DNA from: Prorocentrum cordatum
Taxonomy: Eukaryota > Sar > Dinophyceae > Prorocentrales > Prorocentraceae
Direction: 5' to 3'
Length of the DNA: 64,000 nucleotides
NCBI GenBank assembly: GCA_963575745.1
Contig: CAUYUJ010020523.1
Coordinates: forward strand, 40,001 to 104,000
The translations under genes were made by a program, and so were the position numbers. Numbering within the stretch: position 1 is the stretch's first letter; every line of letters begins with the position of its first letter. Below, piece after piece: positions 1-10,224 of the stretch. The notes beneath the pieces were generated by a model. The model searched no databases. It saw only the letters and a program-made list of their open reading frames with translations, and was not told the DNA's origin.

Positions 1-23
1 GTCTGGGCCACTTCCGTAGGACT

Positions 24-115
24 AGTTTGTCGTCCTGAAACGTTTGTGGGAGATCCCGAGGCCCAGCGAAGGCCCCTGGAGGCCGAGAATAGCACAAATT
101 CTGCCGCCCCGTTTT
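24..115 (-). repeat. Dispersed GC-rich repeat, family B (inverted copy)
   Basis: The reverse complement of this segment matches 13400-13480: both read a CTATTCTCGGCC start, then a GGGCC-rich stretch, then TTTCAGGA and GACAAAC. Other plus-strand copies are at 958-1115, 1955-2060 (weak), 2310-2395, 13400-13550, 13905-14010 and 51075-51200, and another minus-strand copy is at 18095-18240. The copies are diverged and no coding content is seen. Function is unknown. Confidence 0.6.
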
Positions 116-324
116 TTTTGGAGCGTCGGATCTCTGGAAGGGGAGGGCCTGGGCAAACGGACCTCGTCGAGCCGCAGGTCCTCGGGCAGCACCCGGTCCA
201 AGGACCCCTGAGGAGGTCCTCGATGGCCCGCACCGCCTGGCCGCTCCCCCACGGCACCCAGGAGGTCGCCCAGCGTGCCCGCGCTACGATGCTGCAACTT
301 GCTCGCGAAGTCGGATCTCAGGAA

Positions 325-364
<40 letters not shown>

Positions 365-444
365 CGGCGACGACGACGACGACGACGACGACGGACGACG
401 GACGACGGACGACGGGCGGCGGACAACGACGACGACGACGACGA
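325..444. repeat. (ACG)n microsatellite
   Basis: An interrupted run of ACG triplets with GGACGACGG variants. The open frames across it are only triplet-repeat by-products. Confidence 0.9.
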
Positions 445-485
445 ACAAAAAAAAAACGCCGTCGTGATTCGGTCCACGGCGCGAG

Positions 486-740
486 GAGGCCCGGGTCCTC
501 CTCGCCGTCGTCGTCGCCCTCCTCGCTCTCCTCGCCGTCCTTGTCGCCCACCTCGCCGCCCTCCTCGTCGTCCTCGCCGCCCGCGCCGTCTTCGGCGTCC
601 TCGTCGCCCTCCTCGCCGTCCCCGTCGCCCCACCTCGCCGCCCTCCTCGTCGTCCTCGCCGCCCGCGCCGTCTTCGGCGCCCTCGTCGCCCTCCTCGCCG
701 TCCCCGCCGCCCCCCCCTCGCCGCCCTCGCCGCTGCCCGG
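486..740. repeat. TCG/CTC-rich tract with an 82-bp tandem duplication
   Basis: The tract is made of TCGTCG, CTCGCC and CCGTCC words. A block starting CACCTCGCCGCCCTCCTCG at 549 recurs at 631 almost unchanged, giving an 82-bp duplication. The minus strand could encode an acidic Gly/Glu/Asp-rich peptide, but nothing marks it as a gene. Confidence 0.7.
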
Positions 741-957
741 CCTCCACCTTCTGGCGCTCGGCGTCCTCGTGGAACCACAGCCCGCGGATCTTCTTCTGGC
801 CGTCCTCCACCTGGGCCCGCAGGGAGGGCGGGCAGGCGGAGCCCCGCCGGCAGGCGGCGCGGCCACGGGGCCGCGCCGTGCCAGCCCGCACGCCTCCTCT
901 CGCGGCGACAGGACCCAGACATCGGGCGTCTCGAAGAACTCGAGACGGAGATTCTTC

Positions 958-1140
958 GTCGTCTCGCGGCCTCTCGAGGCCCTCGCTGGGCCTCGGGACC
1001 GTCAAAAAACGGCTCGGGATGAAAAACCGGTCCCGGGGAAGTGGTCGGGAGGTCGGGGGCCCGCGTCTCGAAAAAATCGAGACGTCGGATGTCTGGGGAG
1101 GTCGTCGGGTTAGATCGGAACCGAATCGGATCGCAAGGGC
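958..1140 (+). repeat. Dispersed GC-rich repeat, family B
   Basis: Copy of family B in direct orientation. It shows the GGGCCTCGGGACCGTCA block, then GGGATGAAAAACCGG, CCCGGGGAAG and a final GACGTCGGATGTCTGGG, the same order as 13430-13550. Confidence 0.65.
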
Positions 1141-1497
1141 TCCTCACTTCGCGCTTCGCGCTGCGATAGGGGCGAAGCGCGAACAGCTTCGCGCTCTCGC
1201 GCCGCCCCCAAAAGGGTGGAAGAGGAGGACGAGGAGGGGGAGGAGGAATGAGGCCCGCGAAGCGCGAAGCGCGACCAACTTCGCGCCCTCGTGGGAGCCC
1301 TTGGATCGAGACGCGTCGCTGCGAACAGGGCACCGCTCGGTCACCGGCGTGCGCTGCGGCGCGGAGCGCGCACGCCGAAGCCCACGCCGCTCCTGCGCAG
1401 GGCGGGCGCCTCTGGCCCTCCCCGGTACGGGGCTGCCCGCGCGCCAGAGCACGACGGAAGCTGTGTGGCCGTATTCGGCCCCCGCTCTTCCTGTAGA

Positions 1498-1498
<1 letters not shown>
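1141..1498. other. No gene seen
   Basis: GC-rich sequence with several short palindromic GCGCGAAGCGCGA words near 1147-1180 and 1257-1275. No conserved protein motif was found in any frame. Confidence 0.5.
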
Positions 1499-1530
<32 letters not shown>

Positions 1531-1762
1531 GAGGAGGAGGAGGAGGAGGAGGAGGAGGAGGAGGAGGAGGAGGAGGAGGTTGGAGGAGGAGGAGGAGGAG
1601 GAGGAAGAGGAGGAGGATGAGGAGAGTGAGGAGGAGGAGGAGGATGAGGAGGCGGAGGCGAAGGAGGAAGAGGAGGAGGGGGAGGAGGAGGAGGAGGAGG
1701 AGGAGGGATGAGGAGGAGGAGGGAGGAGGAGGGAGGAGGAGGAGGAGGAGGAGGAGGGCGGG
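1499..1762. repeat. (GGA)n microsatellite
   Basis: About 260 bases of GGA/GAG triplets with scattered substitutions. One strand is nearly all purine, so triplex formation is possible in principle. Confidence 0.95.
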
Positions 1763-2759
1763 CGGCCCGCTGCCGCGCCCGTGTGGAGGGGGCCGGGGGC
1801 AAACAAACCTACCTCGCTTTTGACCACCCTCGCTTCCAAAAGATACCAAGCGATGCCAAACTACGGCCTGCACTGGGCAGGCCGCTGGACAAGGAGGCGC
1901 GTGGTATGGCTTGGTTTTGCCTGGAAGCGAAAGCGGGGTAGGTAAATCACGCTCTGCCCCCGGGGGCCCTTGCCGGGCCCCAGGGCTGGCAAAAAACGGC
2001 CCAGGAAAGAAGACCTGTCACGGGGCAGGCATCCAGACCTCCAGGGGCTCACAATGTGAAAGAGCACGTCGGAGATCTGCGGCGCCTCCCGCTGGGGGGC
2101 AGCGCGCGAGATCAATCGGCGTCGAATCGGCAAATCGGACCGGAACGCGCGTCGGCTCCGGCCGCATCGGCACGGAATCGAAATCGAATCGGATCGGCTG
2201 TGCTAGGATGCACATCTGCGCCATGCACGCATCGGACCACATCGAATTTTTGGACTAGAGGACTCGCATCGGATCGAGCCGCGTTCTTCTGAAACGCGAC
2301 GCGAGGCTTCTAGTCGTTTCAAAACTCTGGGAGCCCAGGATGAAAAACAGATCCCGGGGAACTGACCCAGACCTCCGGACGTCCACGTTGTGTAACGAAC
2401 ACAAAAACAAACAACAACAAAACGATATCGGAGCTCTTGGTGCGCATAGGTGAGACAGACGAACCCCTAGTCGCAGAAACAGAAGCCCGCAAGGCTAGCG
2501 GTGAGAGAGACAGAGGGAGAGGGAGGGGGAACAATCGCGCTGCGCCGTTTTTTCATCTCACTCTATGCTTCAAGGAAAAGGTACACTTGCTTACTGGAAC
2601 AACGTCCTACACGTGCAATCGTTTCCTGTCGGATAGACGTTCCCAAAGCAGCCCCGCTCTGCATCGCCGACACGCCATTCTGGTGTCTCACGCAGGGTCC
2701 GCTCTGAATCACCAGCATCCGATCAAAGGCACCACTGATTCAGCAACCGCTTTACTGCC
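1763..2759. other. No gene seen; fragments of dispersed repeats
   Basis: Weak family B fragments lie at 1955-2060 and 2310-2395. A cluster of AATCGG words at 2100-2190 resembles the repeat at 12464-12658. The last ~100 bases are the 3' flank of the PB1-ZZ gene. No polyadenylation signal can be called with confidence. Confidence 0.5.
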
Positions 2760-4631
2760 TCACTTGGGCTGCTCTGCGCTGTCAGCCATGCAGTGCTCCA
2801 CGAAGCGCAGCACCGTGGGCAGTTCCTCTGGCAGCACACCGTGCCGCGCAACGAAGGCCTCGGCCACCTGGTGCGGGTCGTCACCGAAGTTCCAATAAAG
2901 CGTCGCATGGTGGCCATCGCCGACAGCCACAGGGAACGAGACGTCGAAATGTGCGCTGCTGGCCGGGCTATCTGCAGCTGCTGGTACAGCTGGCGCAACC
3001 GGGGACTCCTCGCACGCGGGCTGGTCCGCGCCCTCAGCCATGCAGTGCTCCACGAAGCGGAGCACCGTGGGCAGTTCCTCTGGCAGCACACCGTGCTGCG
3101 CAACGAAGGCCTCGGCCACCTGCTGCGGGTCGTCACCGAAGTTCCAGTAAAGCGTCGCATGGTGGCCATCGCCGACAGCCACAGGGAACGAGACGTCGAA
3201 GTGTGCGCTGCTGGCCTTGTCGTCAACGGCTGCTGCTGCACTCGAGGCCGAGGGCTCATCGGCAAAGTTCTTGGCACCCAGCGTGGACAGCTTTCCGCGC
3301 AGCGGCTCGTGGAGCTCACAGCCCTTGCTTTCGCAGCGCCTGCCCTTGCACTCCGATTCGCACTTGCACTGTGCGTCGGGACCCCGCTGCGCAGCGTCGT
3401 CGAGGTTGCTCTTCCCCTTGCCCTTGCCCTTGCCCTTGCCCTTGCCCTTGCCCTTGCCCTTGCCCTTGCAGGTCGTGATCGTCTCGAACTCGTGGCCACT
3501 GCACTTGCCGCCACAGGCGGACCCCCTGTCCGCGAAACAGCGCGCACACAGGTCGCAATCCGGGCAGGTTGTGCACTTGAAGCGTGGCCCTCGGAGGGGC
3601 GCTTGGTCGCAGCCGTCGCAGGTGACGCGGTGGTGCTCGACACGCATGGGCGGCAGCATGGCCAAGAATGGGCGGGCCATGTCGAAGAGGCTGGCGATGC
3701 CCTCTCGCTGGCTGGTGCACAGAGCCTCGAGAAAAGACACGCGGGCGCTGAAGGTCAACTCGATCAAAGCTGTCAGCAACCCCAACAGCACCTCGCTGGC
3801 GGGGACGGGCTCGCCCGCCAGTGCTGCCTTCATCTTGCCCGCACAGTCCTCAAGGCCCTCGACGCCAACGGCACTGGCGAACACTACCTCCATGACTTGC
3901 TGAGTCATCTCTGGCTGGACGTTCGCCGCCACGTCGATCACGTCAGACTGCTCCACCGCGAAGGTGACCAGGTCGTCCAGCGAGTTCGCGACGACCGCCG
4001 CCACACACCTGGCGCTCGTCATGCCAGCCGAGTGCAGCTGCCACATGGCGCGCCCCAGCTTCACTGCTCCAGTCGCATGGCCGCCGCCGCAGGACCCGAA
4101 GGCGCAGCCAGGGGGGCTCACGCCTTCAGCGGAGGCGCGTTGCATCATACCTTCGATGCTGCCCAAGTTGTGGAACAACTCGAAGCCCATCGCGGGGCCC
4201 GACTTGCCCTTGCGCTTGCCCTTGCCGTGGAAGTCCCCCTTCCCCTCGCCCTTGCACTCGCCCTTGCCCTTGCCCTTGAACCTGCCTTTGCCCTTGAAAC
4301 TGCCCTTCGGCCCGCCCGTGGGGCTCGCGTCGTCGATCCCGGCCAGTTCCGACGGCTGGGCACCTGTGGAAGCCGGGGCCGCAGAGGACAGCTCCAGCCT
4401 GAGGACAGTCTTGTCGCCCACGGGAGCACTCAGATTCAAGAAGTCCGAGAAGGTGGCCGCACAAAGAACGCACACATCGCCCTCATCGTCATGGTATTTT
4501 GCAGTAGCCTCGCCTGGATGGATCGCTCGGATGGTCTGCGCGATGGCCTCGTAATTCACCTGATCAGACTGCAGCGGCACGCGATGCACTGTTTCATGGC
4601 ACTTGATCTTAAGAGTGACCGTGGTCGCCAT
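2760..4631 (-). CDS. PB1 / ZZ-finger / tandem PFU-like domain protein
   Basis: Single open frame of about 623 residues. Residues ~4-82 look like a PB1 domain: a basic start (TLKIKC) and an acidic OPCA-type stretch (KYHDDEGDVCVL). Residues ~107-145 are a Lys/Gly linker. Residues ~185-330 are an unassigned, probably helical region. Residues ~334-385 are a ZZ zinc finger, with CxxC pairs at 338/341, 353/356 and 362/365 and GHEFE at the end. A GKGKGK tract follows at ~389-405, then a Cys-rich patch (CKCESECKGRRC). Two near-identical ~57-residue repeats start at ~473 and ~557 (HFDVSFPVAVGDG, WNFGDDP, VAEAFVA, VLRFVEHCM). They resemble the PFU domain of PLAA/Doa1, a ubiquitin-binding module. PB1 plus ZZ is known from p62/SQSTM1 and NBR1, so a ubiquitin-linked receptor or scaffold in the cytosol is inferred. 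Absence of introns and the upstream leader relict suggest a reinserted mRNA. The PB1 and ZZ calls are firm; PFU is likely. Confidence 0.9.
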   Translation of the reverse strand: MATTVTLKIKCHETVHRVPLQSDQVNYEAIAQTIRAIHPGEATAKYHDDEGDVCVLCAATFSDFLNLSAPVGDKTVLRLELSSAAPASTGAQPSELAGIDDASPTGGPKGSFKGKGRFKGKGKGECKGEGKGDFHGKGKRKGKSGPAMGFELFHNLGSIEGMMQRASAEGVSPPGCAFGSCGGGHATGAVKLGRAMWQLHSAGMTSARCVAAVVANSLDDLVTFAVEQSDVIDVAANVQPEMTQQVMEVVFASAVGVEGLEDCAGKMKAALAGEPVPASEVLLGLLTALIELTFSARVSFLEALCTSQREGIASLFDMARPFLAMLPPMRVEHHRVTCDGCDQAPLRGPRFKCTTCPDCDLCARCFADRGSACGGKCSGHEFETITTCKGKGKGKGKGKGKGKGKGKSNLDDAAQRGPDAQCKCESECKGRRCESKGCELHEPLRGKLSTLGAKNFADEPSASSAAAAVDDKASSAHFDVSFPVAVGDGHHATLYWNFGDDPQQVAEAFVAQHGVLPEELPTVLRFVEHCMAEGADQPACEESPVAPAVPAAADSPASSAHFDVSFPVAVGDGHHATLYWNFGDDPHQVAEAFVARHGVLPEELPTVLRFVEHCMADSAEQPK

Positions 4632-4738
4632 GTGAGCTGTAAAGCTTGGAATGTCGAATGAGCGAGTACGGACAGGTCAACGCCGTTCGCTCCCTGCAGA
4701 GTCGTACGTTGCTCTGCGTCCTTTCTTGAGCCAAGATG
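4632..4738 (-). other. 5' leader with relict spliced-leader sequence
   Basis: On the minus strand, 4738-4725 reads CATCTTGGCTCAAG. The 3' end of the dinoflagellate spliced leader is CATTTTGGCTCAAG, so 13 of 14 bases agree. It sits 93 nt upstream of the ATG at 4631, in the same orientation. This is what remains when a trans-spliced mRNA is copied back into the genome, a process described for dinoflagellates. The first leader bases further upstream are not recognisable. A CTGCAG at ~4694-4699 could serve as the present trans-splice acceptor (inference). Confidence 0.7.
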
Positions 4739-5585
4739 TTGACGACGTCGTCGCGCTGCGCCGTCTGCTGATGTTGGCGCTCACTCGGTACCCTCCTGGC
4801 TCGCACTGCTCACTGGATGTGTGTGTGTGTGTGGTTGGCTGACTTGCCCGACGCGCCACCAACTCCCACCAGCCCCATCCTCCCCCAGCGGGGACGAATC
4901 TACCACTCCCTCGGGAATGGGAGGGGGGGCTCCGAGGGCTTGGAGCGTCCACAAGATGACTGCAGCATGGCCCCTGGTATCCCACGATGACTTCCAAGAT
5001 GGCGCAAGAAACTCGCTGTGTGCTGGATCAGAGTGGCCTGAATCGTGCCTCCAAGAGGCCCCGAGTGTCGTCACAAGACGGCCCGAGGTAGCCACGGAGC
5101 CTCCTGGCGATGTCCCCGAAAAGCCAAGTTGCTCAGGGGCGTAAGCCACCCATCTGCAACATGTGGCTGCATCGGCGGGCCCAGCCAGACACAATGACTA
5201 TGCGAAGAGGCACGCGATCTCTGACAGCTGCAACAGAGCCATGGAGATGCACACCTAAGCGATTCAAAGAGAAGCAAGTGGAGGGGAGAGGAACGGACGA
5301 CGTCCGCAAACGACCGCCCAGAGCACCCCGGAGGCCAAGGTCCTGTTTGGATCTGGGTAACACCGCACCCCGCTGGACCCCCCAGGAGAGCAGCAAAGTG
5401 GCGACAGCGAAACGCCTGGCAGCACCTGGGGAGGGGGGAGGCCTAGTGTCCCGCCACCGCTCGGACGTCCATGCCCCTTGCATTCTTCGGGTCCGTGCGC
5501 ACGTTGTTCGCGCGATGATCCGGGATGCTCCCGGATGGCCCTCGCCGAGGCAAAATGCACACGCCCGGGCGACGCCAGGGTGTTG
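4739..5585. other. No gene seen upstream of the PB1-ZZ gene
   Basis: Mixed-composition sequence with a short (TG)n run at about 4818-4833. No conserved protein motif was found. It presumably holds the promoter of the gene at 2760-4631, but no element can be named. Confidence 0.5.
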
Positions 5586-6032
5586 GAGATGGCCTCCCTC
5601 CTCCCTCCTCCCTCCTCCCTCCTCCCTCCTCCCTCCCTCCCTCCCTCCCTCCCTCCCTCCTCCTCCTCCTCCTCCTCCTCCTCCCCCTCCTCCTGGGGCT
5701 GCGGCGGCCAAGGCGCCGGCTCCGGCCAGCAGGACGGGGAGGGGGAGAACGGACGGCCCCGCCCCCTCGTCGCCGGAGCTGGGCTGGGCGCGACTCGAAA
5801 AACCCAGTCGGGGTCGACCCGGGGAGGGGGGGGGGGAGGAGGGGAGGAGGAGGAGGAGGAGGAGGAGGAGGAGGAGGAGGAGGAGGAGGAGGAGGAGGGG
5901 GAGGGGAGGAGGAGGAGGAGGAGGAGGAGGGAGAGGAGGAGGAGGAGGAGGAGGAGGACGAGGAGGAGGAGGAGGACGAAGAAGAGGGAGGAGGAGGAGG
6001 AGGAGGAGGAGGAGGAGGAGGAGGAGGAGGGG
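5586..6032. repeat. (CCT)n/(CCCT)n and (GGA)n microsatellites
   Basis: CTCC/CCCT repeats span 5590-5694. GGA triplets span 5821-6032. The strand asymmetry flips between them: pyrimidine-rich then purine-rich on the plus strand, leaving about 125 bases of ordinary GC-rich sequence between two complementary arrays. Confidence 0.9.
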
Positions 6033-6828
6033 GCGGGATTTTGAGCGGACCTGCCCGTCCCCCCTCTTGACAGACTCTCTCGGGCCCCAGCCAGAGCGGA
6101 GAGCCCCCGGTCGCTTCCGAGTCCAGCCTGGATCTGGTCTCAAGGCGGGCGCAGCAGGACCGCAGCAGTGGCACCTCTGCCAGCACCCAGAGAGGACGGG
6201 ATGGGACCTGCGCCAGACAGGGGAAAGCGGCGCATCAGCTACGCGGGGGGGAAGCGGGAGGAGAACGGGCCGAGAAGGAGGGTTTGGCAAGATGGTAAGA
6301 TGACCATGACATGGATGGAGAGGAGGAGCATCAGCAACAGCAACAGCTGCGATAGCGAGGTTGGCAAGTGAAAGCGCGGGCCGCGCGTCAGTGCCTTGTA
6401 GAAGACGTAGTGGCTCTGGCAGTCCAGCTCCCAATCGGGGTGCACTGGAGGGCAAGCTGCGACTGCCCCTGCCTCACTCAACCCCTTTTCCCCGCTGTTC
6501 TCTCGCCCCTTCCCCGTCCATCACACCAATCCTCTTGCTCCAACTCATCCTCTTACTCCGACCCAGGCCTCAAGCTTCACAAGGGAGTGCGGAGCATCGG
6601 GCTGGCGCAAAAAAAAGCCCCTCGAGCGCGGCGAAGCTGATGGACCTCTTAAAACGTTTCGAGCCCTCTCGGAGCGCATGGCCACCTTGGTCACGAACGG
6701 CACCATCCCGTCACAGACAGCGGTCGACTGGGCGGCGAGACAGCTCCAGCACCGCATGCACGTCCCCACCACAGCGCGGGCAATCCGCGGGCTTCATATC
6801 GTTTTTCGCGTGAGTGAGCGTGGTGCTC
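6033..6828. other. No gene seen
   Basis: Ordinary-looking sequence with no recognisable protein motif. Short frames of 75-150 codons lack any family signature. Confidence 0.4.
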
Positions 6829-6991
6829 TCCTCCTCCTCCTCCTCCTCCTCCTCCTCCCGCCTGCTCCTCCTCCTCCTCCTCCGCCTCCGCCTCCGCCTT
6901 CTCCGCCTCCGCCTCCGCCTCCTCCTCCTCCTCCTCCTCCTCCTCCTCCTCCTCCTCCTCCTCCGCCGCCCCCGCCTCCTCCTCCTCCTCC
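6829..6991. repeat. (CTC)n/(CCGCCT)n microsatellite up to a gap
   Basis: CTC triplets with CCGCCT interruptions run directly into the run of N. Confidence 0.9.
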
Positions 6992-7091
6992 NNNNNNNNN
7001 NNNNNNNNNNNNNNNNNNNNNNNNNNNNNNNNNNNNNNNNNNNNNNNNNNNNNNNNNNNNNNNNNNNNNNNNNNNNNNNNNNNNNNNNNNN
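6992..7091. other. Assembly gap (100 N)
   Basis: Exactly 100 N, the usual placeholder for a gap of unknown size. The left flank is (CTC)n and the right flank is (ATC)n, so the missing part probably holds repeat sequence. Confidence 0.98.
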
Positions 7092-7095
7092 TTAA

Positions 7096-7262
<167 letters not shown>

Positions 7263-7810
7263 CCCGCCATGCGGATCCTGCCGCTGGAGCCTGCGGTAGA
7301 GAGCCCCGTGGGGCCGCGAAGCAGATGAGGCGGAAGGAATGCGATCTGGAGAGGAAGGGGAAGGAGGAGGAGGAGGAGGAGGAGGAGGCGGGGGCGGCGG
7401 AGGAGGAGGAGGAGGAGGAGGAGGAGGAGGAGCAGGAGGAGGAGGAGGAGGAGGAGGAAGGGATCCTGGCCGTGGGGGGGCGGGCACAGCGTGGTTTACC
7501 AGGGATCCTGCCCCTGGGGGCGCGGACGCAGTATAATTTACGAGGGATCGTGGCCTCGGGAGCGCGAATCCCGCGTAGTGGGCCACAAAGGCGTGCGATG
7601 GATGCGCCGAAATGGCACGAGACCGCCATACGAACCCTCCCGTATGGGGCCTCGGCGGAGCATGGGGCCACGAAGCGCGAGGGGCGTGCCGACATGGCCC
7701 GAGGCCCGTCATGCGGACCCTCTCGCTGGAGCATCCGGAGGAGCCCCCCTGTGGGGCCGCGACGCAGGTGAGGCGGAAGGAATGCGATTTGGGGAGGAAG
7801 GGGGAGGGAG
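7263..7810. repeat. Diverged direct repeats around a (GGA)n array
   Basis: A block with GTGGGGCCGCGA, then GATGAGGCGGAAGGAATGCG and GAGGAAGGGG, occurs at 7300-7360 and again at ~7750-7805. (GGA)n lies at 7361-7461. The stretch 7470-7600 carries words like GGGATCGTGGCCTCGGGAGC, the reverse complement of the repeat word seen at 46630-46970 and 48440-48870. Confidence 0.6.
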
Positions 7811-7877
7811 GGACGCGGGGCACTGTCTCATCAAGACGCAGACGCAACACCACAGGAAGGCTGACCAACTGTCGGAG

Positions 7878-7965
7878 GTCCGCGCCGGGTCTCTGGGATC
7901 GGAGCTGGACCCCCCGTCCCCAGCGCACACCTAAGAAATCAGCGCGGACGTCCAAAGACCTCTGT
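7878..7965. mobile_element. Short inverted-repeat element, family M2 (diverged)
   Basis: Contains GGTCCGCGCCGG, GGATCGGAGCTGGACCCCC and AAATCAGCGCGGACGTCC, in the order seen in the clear M2 copy at 28758-28885. Weak copy. Confidence 0.35.
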
Positions 7966-8029
7966 GTATGCAGTGTATGTGCATTCCTATGATTACTCAT
8001 ACCCGTAGCTCCTGCAGGGCGGACTCTGA

Positions 8030-8250
8030 CCAAAAAAATGCGCGACTCGTCTTGCACCAGGTGAAGCTCGTGTTCTGCAGCGATGCGCCTCCCCTCAGCA
8101 GGCGCGCGCGGGGGGGGCGCACGGTCGTCGACGAGGTCGTTGATGCTAAACTGGTTCACCACCTTCAGCTGGTACCTGGCGTCGCGCGCGCGGCGAAGCG
8201 GCACGAGCGGGTCGCCTTCCACGGCCCGCGGAGCAGCGCGGACGCCAGGG
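8030..8250 (-). other. Possible exon remnant, unidentified
   Basis: The minus strand is open here and reads less like simple repeat than its surroundings, with segments such as ARYQLKVVNQFSINDLVDD and AAEHELHLVQDESRIF. No family could be named, and a start, splice sites and partner exons were not found. It may be chance. Confidence 0.2.
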
Positions 8251-8269
8251 TGCCGGCGGCCGGGCCGCG

Positions 8270-8904
8270 CGCGGGCGCGAGGGGAGGAGCACGCATCGGC
8301 GGGGGGGGCGGGCGGACGAGCCCGGGAGGCACCGAGAGCGCCGCGGTGCAGCGGGCGCTCAGCCACTCTCGTCGCCCACCACCACCACCACCACCACCAC
8401 CACCCCGCCCCAGCTTCCCACTGCGCCGAAAGACGACAGAGCCGCACAAGCCCAACAATGCCGGAGGTCCGTGGGGATGCGAAGCAGGGCGCAGCAAGCG
8501 GCCCGCGGCCAGGGAGGAGGCCCATCAGCTTCGGAGACGCCCACCTGCAGAAACACCGCAGCGCTGGCTTGGAATATGACAACGGGTCCCACGCCGAGCA
8601 TCGTCCCCACACTGCACCGCACTGCCCGAAAGGAGAGAGAAGAAAAAAAAAAAATGTCCTGAGACCCCAGGGAGCGGAGCGACGCCGATGTCGCCCAGAA
8701 GGCGTCACGTGTGGGGAACGGTGGGTCCTCGGACCCCAGGGAACGGTGGATACGAACATGCTTCGGGGCCCTGTGGCCGAAATACCCCGAGATCCCGGCG
8801 TTGCCATTTTTTCACAGCGGGCGCTCGAATAATGACGCAGAGAGATGACTTCCGGCGATCTGGTGGTGCTTTTTCCCCAATGTTGCATGCCATTTTTGTT
8901 GGCA
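8270..8904. other. No gene seen
   Basis: GC-rich sequence with a short (CCA)n run at ~8379-8405 and a poly-A tract at ~8642-8654. No protein motif. Confidence 0.4.
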
Positions 8905-9056
8905 CTCCTCCTCCTCCTCTTCCTCCTCTTCCTCCTTCCTCCTCCCCCTCCCCCTCCCCCCCCGCCTGCCCCTCCTGCTCCTCCTCCTGCTCCTCCTCCT
9001 GGTCTTACTCCTCCTCCTCCTCCTCCTCCTCCTCCTCCTCCTCCTCCAGCTCCATT
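8905..9056. repeat. (CTC)n microsatellite
   Basis: CTC triplets with CCCCCT and CTGCTC variants. Confidence 0.9.
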
Positions 9057-9164
9057 CCTTCTCCTTACAGACAACTCCTTCCTGTCGTTCCCCGAGGCCA
9101 GTTTTTTAGAGCGGGCCGCGCGTTTCGCCTGAGACCTCTTCACCATTTATGACTCTGAAGCTTA

Positions 9165-9735
9165 AAAGGTGACAACAGTTTCACAGATGGAGGGCGGGTG
9201 GTTTTCAAAATGTGGCTCTCGCCTTAGCGCCGAGCACAGTCGTTTCAAAATGTGCAAGAGCTTTACGGATTGAGGGCGGGTCGCTTTCAAAATGTGGCTC
9301 TCGCCTCAGCGCCGCGCACATTCGTTCTCAAAATTTGCAAGAGTTTCACTGATTGAGGGCGGGTGGTTTTCATCAAACTTTGCAGAAGTTTCACGGATCG
9401 AGGACGGGTCGTCTTCAAAATGTGGCTCTCGCCCTAGCGCCGCGCACATTCGTTCTCAACATTTGCAAGAGCTTCACGGATTGAGTGCGGTTCCTTCCCA
9501 AAATGGGGCTCTCACCTTAGCGCCGCGCACATTCGTTTTCGAAATGTGCAAAAGCTTTACGGATTGAGGGCGGGTCGTTTTCAAAATGTGGCTCTCGCCC
9601 TAGCGCCGCGAACATTCGTTTTCAACCTGTTCAAGAGTTTCACGGATTGAGAGCGGTTCCTTCCCAAAATGTGGCTCTCGCTTTAGCGACTCGCACATTC
9701 GTCTTCAAAATTCGCAAGAGTTTCACGGATTCCCA
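9165..9735 (+). repeat. ~83-bp tandem repeat array
   Basis: About seven units. Each carries CACGGATTGAGGGCGGGT, TTTTCAAAATGTGGCTCTCG, CCTTAGCGCCGCGCACATTCG and a CAAGAG word. The CTCTCGCC box recurs near 9222, 9298, 9425, 9510, 9593 and 9674. One unit near 9340-9410 is altered and lacks the box. Confidence 0.85.
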
Positions 9736-10224
9736 TGATCCACGTACCAGAACTTGTGTTTTGGATGGATTAGGATTATGCGGGTGCAGCATGCATGCTG
9801 ATTCTCGGTGTTGAAGTCCCAATCGGGGATGGGCAGACCCCCCTTTAGTAAAACGTGGTTTAGTGAGAACGACCTGAGGCCCAAACCTGGCGGGCGCAAG
9901 CCTGGAAAATAACGGACACGGCGCCCTCTCGAGAACCGAAAACGGACAATTCACTAATCGACGTGTCACTGTTGGGGGTTCTGTCCACCCGACCCAAAAA
10001 TGGCGTTCTGGCACGATTCCGGATAGTCAAGACGCAGCAGTCAGGCTGATACGTGGCGTTAAAATCCCCAGAACCATGTTTTGGCATGCTTCAGGATCTT
10101 CAAACGGTTGTCTTCCAACGAGGCAGTTCCCTCAATGGAAATGAACGTTGTAGGGGCCTATGAAGAGGGAGCTTGGAGGGAGGGTTAATTCCATCATCGT
10201 TGATGACTCTTTGCTTTACACTGG
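9736..10224. other. No gene seen
   Basis: Unique-looking sequence of moderate GC with no recognisable protein or RNA feature. Confidence 0.4.

Noticed and set aside
284-1873. 529-codon minus-strand open frame and similar long frames on both strands
   Set aside because: They run through ACG, TCG and GGA arrays, where stops are absent by composition. The translated products are poly-Arg, poly-Ser, poly-Pro or poly-Glu with no domain.
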